Positions 62,001 through 64,000 of a DNA stretch of 64,000 nucleotides are shown here, piece by piece. The notes under the pieces are model-generated. The model saw only the letters and a program-made list of their open reading frames with translations, did not search any database and had not been told where the DNA came from. A program made the translations under genes and the position numbers. The first letter of the stretch is position 1; each line of letters opens with the position of its first letter. This DNA comes from Pterobdella sp. o SKG-2022 (lineage: Eukaryota; Annelida; Clitellata; Hirudinida; Piscicolidae): the NCBI GenBank assembly GCA_964035795.1, contig OZ038321.1, forward strand, positions 9,007,446 through 9,071,445. Reading direction: 5' to 3'.

Positions 62001-63889
62001 AGTTTATCTATAATAGTGTTAACCAGTAACAAAGGCTGATTTCAGTCAGCGCATAACCTATTAAGCTGATAAAGCCGCAACTAATTTAATAATAATAATA
62101 ATAATTAGTTATTTGTATAGCGCCTTTTACGCGTCTTTCAAAGGCGCTCTGCAGTGAACTGCTTGAAAAAATAGGTTTTTAAGTTTCTAAGAAAAATAAG
62201 ATAGGAAGAAGATTTAAGATTAGGAAGAAGAGAGTTCCAGAGAAGTGGAGCAGAAAAAGAAAAAGCAGATTTAGCATAGGAGTGAGAGAGAAAGAGATAA
62301 TGAAAAGTTGAGAACGAGTAGAGGGCCTTAGGCCGGCACGTTTAAAAGTTAGTAAGAGGTTAGAAAGATCGGAAGGCGAAAAAGAATGAGAAATTTTTTA
62401 CATGAGAGTACAGTTTTTGAAGGAAAAGTGAAAATGAGGAGGTAGCCAGTATAGATCGACAAGAGAGAGAGATATATGGGAGAATTTAGGAGTATGAGAG
62501 ACCAGGCGTGCAGCAGAGTTGAAAGCTTTAAATAGAGGGTAGAGAGTAGGTTTGGAAAAGATTAAAGTACAAAGAGTTGCAGTAATCAAGTCAGGAAAGA
62601 ACAAGAGAGCAGACAAGAATCAAGAGAGATAACTCTATTCAGGGTTCATATCTGGTTTCAAACCAACTTCCCGTTGTACTATGTTTGCAATAAATTAAAT
62701 TTTAGGAAGCGCTTTTCAACATCATAATGGTTATATATTTAACTCCACCATAATCACCTATAAACTCTCCAATGTCTAAAACGTTTTGAAATAATTAAAT
62801 GATAATAACTGTAGATTCCTTATACATTGTTTAGACATTTCCTTTTGATACAATTTAGAATAATAAATTCCCGTTATTTTGAAACTTTGATTAATATGGA
62901 TGAAAGGTGCGCAACGAAGCAGAGCTTTTACGAAGTGATTTCAACAGCAGAGTGAGTCAGGTTCTCTTCAACTCCATGTTTTCTTGTTATTACTCCGTTT
63001 GCGTGCCTCTTTGTTTCTCTCAGGTATTCCAGAGGTTTTTTATTAGATATGTCAAAAATACTTATGATTTTCTAAAATAATAAAAATATTTTACATAAGT
63101 TTTAGTCATCAGTAGTAAGGGCGTATGATAAGAAAAGTAAATGGAGATCAAGCAATTTATGTCAAAACTTGTTTTGTGGTTATCAACTATAAAAAGTTCA
63201 CATCAGAATTTCGGAGTTGTTAAACTGCATAAAATATTGAAAATTATATTTGTGCTGTGAAGTAGTTGACTTCATTTTCTAAAGCGTATGTAAAAAAAAT
63301 TCGAAAACTAGCTTATCCATGTATATGAAGCAGTAATATATGATGGTTGTTTGACTTAATTATTTGTTTGGCATGCGCGTAGAACTTTGGAGGAAATCCT
63401 GATGGGTGTTGGGTGAGTTAGTTATCTGCTTACATCGTCTGTGCTTGTTGTTCCTTTATTTGAATAATTAATTTAACGCTAGTAATTAATTTATTTGATA
63501 AGTTTAACATTTATGAAATATTCAAAATGTTTTTTTTGTTTTAAATATCCAAATCGTTTTTTTTTTATGCTTTTAAGTTTTTTTTTTTTTTGATTTACTT
63601 TTAGCCTCATTTACAATGAAGCTTAACAAAAAAATATTAAACACTGAATAGAAAAGTCGATACAAAATGGTAGATAATATAAATATAAAATCACCCCTCA
63701 GAGCACTTTGTACTACAACCCGTGGTGGACAGGCCAGTTGATGGTTCTAGTGTGGCTTGGCTTCTTGAGTCTTTTTGCCAATCATTTTCTCTCCATTTCT
63801 TATCTTGACACACTGCATAGATGTTCTTGTCATTTGGGAAACTGGAGCAAAATCGATTCAAAAAATTCGCCACATACAGTTTTTACAGC
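59049..63889 (+). CDS. TMEM39: TMEM39-like multi-pass membrane protein (partial model)
   Basis: Supported exons: 59049-59222, 59289-59372, 59486-59581, 59642-59763 and 63702-63889, the first three joins in phase 0. Exon 1 (RHQQLPEI, EIFFEFIIFFQSLIVLGCQY, LNLYKTAWWMPY) matches the TMEM39A N-terminal region and first TM. Exon 2 (LVDFDLTMFLIIIMSRRLLY), exon 3 (FYYIAVIAKLVLISK) and exon 4 (SLFLVYPLVAQVF) follow it. The last exon (STLYYNPWWTGQLMVLVW ... DTLHRCSCHLGNWSKID) matches the later conserved block. TMEM39A is an ER multi-pass protein linked to PI4P/SAC1 trafficking and, in worms, collagen secretion. About 100 residues between 59763 and 63702 are unresolved, and the 3' end lies beyond the window. 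The long intron carries LINE debris. Confidence 0.78.
60726..61262. mobile_element. Degraded RTE-LINE terminal fragments
   Basis: 60726-60780 resembles the RTE-like LINE 5' UTR (GGGCATGAGGTTAAACTGCA). 61062-61112 resembles its 3' hairpin (TACTGCTGCACATG ... GACAGCAG), and 61208-61262 is a weaker second 3'-end copy. No coding sequence. Confidence 0.55.
61270..61630 (-). mobile_element. CR1/L2-like LINE 3' fragment
   Basis: Minus orientation. An (ATT)n end at about 61278-61299 is followed by a GCGCTATACAAG block and a diverged C-terminal coding tail. It is parallel to the better copy at 62085-62640. Confidence 0.65.
61640..61996 (-). mobile_element. Internally deleted RTE-LINE (termini only)
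   Basis: 61640-61709 equals the 3' hairpin end of the LINE at 47838-51352. It joins directly at about 61710 to sequence matching that LINE's 5' UTR (51040-51320) in the same orientation: AAAGCCATTTTTAGTTGGG through GCAGTTTAACGTCATGCCC. All of the roughly 3.1-kb coding region is absent. Similarity to the parent is high, so this is a recent derivative. Confidence 0.85.
62085..62640 (-). mobile_element. CR1/L2-like LINE 3' end
   Basis: Minus strand: FNSAARLVSHTPKFSHIS and LYWLPPHFHFSFK (62540-62400) are the post-RT motif of CR1/L2-type elements. A frame-broken tail follows, then GAGCGCCTTTGAAAGACGCG/AAAGGCGCTATACAAATA and an (ATT)n terminus at about 62087-62105. 5'-truncated. Confidence 0.8.
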
Positions 63890-64000
63890 GTATGATTAAC
63901 ATTTAACATGAATATTTTGAAAACGTTCAGAAAATCCTTTTATTTTGTTGTTCGTGATTTTTTCTAAAGATACCAACGCATACATGTTTTACATTAGAAC

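Overview
This is an AT-rich piece of an animal nuclear genome, most likely from a protostome invertebrate. The evidence is spliced genes with GT/AG introns (many only 60-150 nt, others several kb), a myosuppressin/DMSR-type neuropeptide GPCR, a FoxL2 transcription factor, a heparan-sulfate 6-O-sulfotransferase and a heavy load of metazoan-type LINEs, tRNA-derived SINEs and DNA transposons. I cannot name the species.

Layout. 1-9.7 kb is repeat territory: a piggyBac remnant, a Tigger/pogo remnant butted against a SINE, and a dead LINE. 9.7-17.3 kb holds a two-exon GPCR whose 5.9-kb intron carries a Ty3/gypsy gag relic, a 75-bp perfect inverted repeat and a SINE. 18.2-22.3 kb is a broken CR1/L2-like LINE. 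24.2-25.0 kb is single-exon foxL2 (minus). 25-29 kb looks empty. 29.2-33.3 kb holds a three-exon SAM methyltransferase followed closely by a three-exon SCAF1/SCAF11/PHRF1-like RS-rich gene. 37.9-43.2 kb is a five-exon HS6ST gene (minus). 44.4-45.7 kb is a LINE relic with two SINE insertions. 46.2-57.4 kb is a 15-exon SNX17 gene that I could join completely by reading splice sites; three LINEs lie in its introns. 57.7-58.65 kb is six-exon GAR1 (minus), tail-to-tail with SNX17 and head-to-head with a TMEM39 gene that runs to about the right edge and has LINE debris in a long intron.

The host genes are ordinary conserved animal genes: membrane trafficking (SNX17, TMEM39), snoRNP biogenesis (GAR1), proteoglycan sulfation (HS6ST), mRNA processing (SCAF-like), neuropeptide signalling and a developmental regulator. 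They form no operon or pathway. The most interesting content is in the repeats. A tRNA-derived SINE family shares a 3' hairpin tail with CR1/L2-like LINEs. An RTE-like LINE family encodes a PHD-type zinc finger, ends in a strong hairpin, and has internally deleted or inverted derivatives that keep only the two termini. There is also a small foldback family with one perfect 75-bp inverted repeat.

All exon joins, motifs and repeats were read by eye; family names come from recalled conserved motifs, not from a search.
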